Assembly: GCA_016195985.1 (NCBI GenBank)
Contig: JACPYP010000031.1
Location: 1-64,000, forward strand
Length of the DNA stretch: 64,000 nt
Direction: 5' to 3'
Origin: Acidobacteriota bacterium
Lineage (GTDB): Bacteria > Acidobacteriota > Holophagae > Holophagales > Holophagaceae
The number at the start of each line of letters is the position of its first letter. Positions within the stretch are counted from its first letter, which is position 1. The notes beneath the pieces were generated by a model, which was given only the letters and a program-made list of their open reading frames with translations, was not told the DNA's origin and searched no databases. Below are positions 61,147-64,000 of the stretch, in pieces. The position numbers were made by a program, and so were the translations under genes.

Positions 61147-61644
61147 GTGCCCCGGATCCCGGGCTGCGGTAGGGTGAAGGTATCCGGAGAACGCCGCTTG
61201 GAACTGATCGAGGAATTCCTGCCCTACGCCCAGAGCTGCCTCCGCCATCCCTCGGAGCGGGCGCGCCTGGCGGCCATCCTCGCCCATTGGGCCTCGAAGT
61301 GGAAGGGCAAGCACCGTCTCTTCGACTATTCCCGCAGCCACCATGGCGCCTACCTCCATTTCAACCAGCTCATGGATGGGAAATGGGTGCAGGCGTTCAC
61401 CTTCGTGGCCACCAAGCGGGAAGGGGTGTGCCTGCGGGGCCCCGATCCGGATCGCGCCCGGAAATCCCACAAATTCCGTCACAACCCCCTGGACGCCGCG
61501 CCCCTGGATGCCCTCTTCGAGGCCTGGTCGGCGCATCCCGAACACCGCCCCAGCGGCCACGCCGTGGAGTTCTTCCTGGAAGAGACCCCCGACGACACCT
61601 GGACCGCCTGCCTGCAGGAAGCCCTGACCCATCTGGGTGCCTGA
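61147..61644 (+). CDS. Hypothetical protein
   Basis: ~150 aa ORF; alternative GTG start at 61174. Confidence 0.55.
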   Translation: MPRIPGCGRVKVSGERRLELIEEFLPYAQSCLRHPSERARLAAILAHWASKWKGKHRLFDYSRSHHGAYLHFNQLMDGKWVQAFTFVATKREGVCLRGPDPDRARKSHKFRHNPLDAAPLDALFEAWSAHPEHRPSGHAVEFFLEETPDDTWTACLQEALTHLGA

Positions 61645-61753
61645 GGGCAAACCGCACTTAGGGGCCAGAAAGACCCCCACGAAGATCACCCTTCGTGTCT
61701 ACACATCGGCTCTTGCGGAAGCGCCTCCGATCAGGCATCGTTTCAGGACTGCC

Positions 61754-61822
61754 ATGCTGACCTCCCGCTTCTATTTCGCCTTTAGCTTTCGCACCTCGGG
61801 TGCGAGGGTAGGCGGCGTCTAG
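61754..61822 (+). CDS. pheL: Phe-rich leader peptide MLTSRFYFAFSFRTSGARVGGV
   Basis: 22-aa ORF, AGGA 5 nt upstream of ATG, FYFAFSF cluster, followed by terminator then pheA. Confidence 0.75.
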   Translation: MLTSRFYFAFSFRTSGARVGGV

Positions 61823-61845
61823 AACCGGAACCGCTTCGACCATCG

Positions 61846-61874
61846 CCCCCGAGACCTCACGGCTCGGGGGTTTT
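61846..61874 (+). terminator. Attenuator terminator upstream of pheA
   Basis: CCCCCGAG-acctcacgg-CTCGGGGG-TTTT. Confidence 0.85.
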
Positions 61875-61879
61875 CGCAT

Positions 61880-62998
61880 GTGGGAGAACCCATGACTCAG
61901 ACCGGTCCACCCTCTCTCGCCCAGCTCCGCCAGGGCATCGACGCCGTGGATGACCAGGTGCTGGCCCTGCTCAACCGGCGGGCGGCCCTGGCCGCCGAAG
62001 TGGGGCGCCTGAAGGCGGAGGTCGCGCCAGCGGGCCTTTTCCATGTGCCCAGGCGCGAGCGGGAGATCCTGGCCCGGCTGGAGGCGGCCAACGCCGGCCC
62101 CTTCCCGGATGCCGCCGTGCGCACCATCTTCCAGGAAATCATGAGCGCCTGCCTCAGCCTGGAGAAGCCGCTGCGGGTGGCCTTCCTGGGGCCCGAAGGC
62201 ACCTTCACGCACCTCGCGGCCCGGCAGCAGTTCGGCGGCTCCAGCCAGGCCCTGCCCCAGGGCACCATCCAGGCCGTGTTCCAGGCCGTGGAACGGGCCC
62301 GGGCCGACTACGGCGTGGTGCCCGTGGAAAACGCCACCGAAGGCGCGGTCGATTCCACCCTCGATGCCTTCCTCGACAGCCCCCTGCGCATCTGCGCGGA
62401 GATCCTGCTGGCCGTGGATCAGGCCCTGCTGCTGAGGCCAGAGCTGGACCTGGGCGGCGTCCGGCGCGTCTACTCCCATCCTCAGGCCCTGGGCCAATGC
62501 CGGCGCTGGCTGGAAGCCCACCTGCCGCAGGCGGACCGCATCGAGGCGCCCTCCACGTCCGAGGCCGCCCGGTTGGCGCGGGAGGATGGGGAGGGCGCCG
62601 CCGTGGCCTCGGAGCTGGCCGCGGAACTCTTCGGCCTGCGCGTGGCCGAGGCGCGCATTCAGGATCTGGCGGCCAACGCCACCCGCTTCGTGGTGCTGGG
62701 GCCCAAGGCCGCCGAGCCCACGGGCCGCGACCGCACCACCCTGGTGGCCATGGCCCAGGATGGCCCCGGCGCCCTGCTGCGCCTGCTCGAACCCCTGGCC
62801 CGCCGCGGCCTGAACCTGAGCCGCATCCAGAGCCGCCCCACGCGGCGCAAGCTCTGGGAATACGCCTTCTTCCTCGACGTGGAGGGCCACGCCGAAGATC
62901 CCGCCATGGCCGAGGCCCTGGCCGAACTCCAAACCGCCTGCGCCTCCCTGAAGGTGCTGGGCAGCTACCCGCAAGCGGCCATGGAAGGTGTGCGATGA
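61880..62998 (+). CDS. pheA: Bifunctional chorismate mutase / prephenate dehydratase
   Basis: LRQGIDAVDDQVLALLNRRAALAAEVGRLK; FLGPEGTFTHLAARQQF; VPVENATEGAVDSTLDAF; ACT domain. Confidence 0.93.
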   Translation: MGEPMTQTGPPSLAQLRQGIDAVDDQVLALLNRRAALAAEVGRLKAEVAPAGLFHVPRREREILARLEAANAGPFPDAAVRTIFQEIMSACLSLEKPLRVAFLGPEGTFTHLAARQQFGGSSQALPQGTIQAVFQAVERARADYGVVPVENATEGAVDSTLDAFLDSPLRICAEILLAVDQALLLRPELDLGGVRRVYSHPQALGQCRRWLEAHLPQADRIEAPSTSEAARLAREDGEGAAVASELAAELFGLRVAEARIQDLAANATRFVVLGPKAAEPTGRDRTTLVAMAQDGPGALLRLLEPLARRGLNLSRIQSRPTRRKLWEYAFFLDVEGHAEDPAMAEALAELQTACASLKVLGSYPQAAMEGVR

Positions 62999-64000
62999 AG
63001 CCCTGGCAGCCGGACTCCTGGCGGAGCCTTTCTGCGGCGCAGCAGCCCGTCTACCGCGATGCGGCCGCTGTCGGCCCCGTGTTGGCCGAGCTGGCCGAAC
63101 TGCCGCCCCTGGTGGTGGCCGAAGAGGTGGATGCGCTGCAGCGCCTGCTGGCCGAGGCCGCCGAAGGCAAGCGCTTCCTGCTGCAGGGCGGAGACTGTGC
63201 CGAGGCCTTCGCCGACTGCCGGGGCGCCATCATCCAGGACAAGCTCCGCGTGCTGCTGCAGATGTCCGTGCTCATCACCCACGGCGGGCGCACCGGCGTC
63301 ATCCACCTGGGGCGCATCGCGGGACAGTACGCCAAGCCCCGCAGCGGCACCACGGAGCGCATCGAGGGGCGGGAGGTGCCCGTCTACCGCGGCGACCTCA
63401 TCAACGGCCTCGCCCCCGATCAGCGGGAGGCCGATCCGAATCGGCTGTTGGAGGCCTATCACCGCGCCGCCGCCACCCTGAACCACCTGCGGGCCCTGGT
63501 GGATGGCGGGTTTGCGGACCTGCAGCATCCCGAACACTGGGATCTGTCCTGGAGCCGGGAGGACGCGGGCCACTACCTGGAGACCCTCGACCAGGTGCAG
63601 AACTCCCTGAACTTCGTCCAGCGGCTGGGCGGGCTGCCCGAGCACCTGCGCACGGGGGAGCTCTTCACCAGCCACGAGGCCCTGCACCTGCCCTTCGAGA
63701 CGGCCCTCACGCGCTTCGTGCCGGAGTACGACCGCCACTACAACCTGGGCGCCCATTTCCTGTGGGTGGGCGAGCGCACCCGCCAGCTGGACGGCGCCCA
63801 TCTGGAGTACATCCGCGGCATCGCCAATCCCATCGGCCTGAAAGTGGGCGCCTCCATGACGCCTGATACGTTGCGACAGGCGCTGTCCAAGCTGGATCCG
63901 GAGCGGCGCCCCGGGCGCCTCACCCTCATCACCCGTTTCGGCGCCGGCAAGGCCGAGGCCGTGCTGCCCGCCCTCATCGAAGCGGCCCGGGCCGAAGGCC
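62995..64000 (+). CDS. Class II (plant-type) DAHP synthase, truncated by window end
   Basis: PWQPDSWRSLSAAQQPVY; LLQGGDCAEAFADC; GRIAGQYAKPRS; not listed as an open-ended ORF in the track; ATG overlaps pheA stop. Confidence 0.93.
   Translation, partial: MKPWQPDSWRSLSAAQQPVYRDAAAVGPVLAELAELPPLVVAEEVDALQRLLAEAAEGKRFLLQGGDCAEAFADCRGAIIQDKLRVLLQMSVLITHGGRTGVIHLGRIAGQYAKPRSGTTERIEGREVPVYRGDLINGLAPDQREADPNRLLEAYHRAAATLNHLRALVDGGFADLQHPEHWDLSWSREDAGHYLETLDQVQNSLNFVQRLGGLPEHLRTGELFTSHEALHLPFETALTRFVPEYDRHYNLGAHFLWVGERTRQLDGAHLEYIRGIANPIGLKVGASMTPDTLRQALSKLDPERRPGRLTLITRFGAGKAEAVLPALIEAARAEG

Overview
High-GC bacterial chromosome segment. Gene content (OmcA/MtrC-like decaheme cytochrome, Nfn-like enzyme, many Rrf2/two-component genes) suggests a Holophagae/Geothrix-like acidobacterium; this taxonomic guess is inference only. 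Core blocks: thrA-thrB-thrC; rplM-rpsI-rpsB-tsf-pyrH; tRNA-Val(CAC) and efp; moeA/Rrf2/YwiC; iorA-iorB-acyl-CoA synthetase (ADP-forming); an outer-membrane barrel plus multiheme cytochrome operon (43.2-48.8 kb); a DHOD-like / pyruvate:ferredoxin oxidoreductase / hemerythrin-Nfn operon (50.9-58.3 kb); pheA followed by class II DAHP synthase (cut by the window end). Main observations: (1) two amino-acid leader-peptide attenuators, Thr/Ile-rich before thrABC and Phe-rich before pheA, each with a terminator and a sequence complementary to its 5' arm; (2) a barrel + pentaheme + pentaheme + decaheme electron-conduit operon with atypical CX4CH and CX5CH motifs and a collagen-like stretch; (3) a single-ORF fusion of hemerythrin, Nfn/Sud beta-like and GltD-like domains; (4) an accessory run (12.7-18.9 kb) of small same-strand ORFs separated by related palindromic, attC-like elements with no integrase visible; (5) recurrent GTGA/C-N6-TCACAAG Crp-like sites upstream of several energy-metabolism genes. 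Many long antisense ORFs in the track are judged high-GC artefacts.
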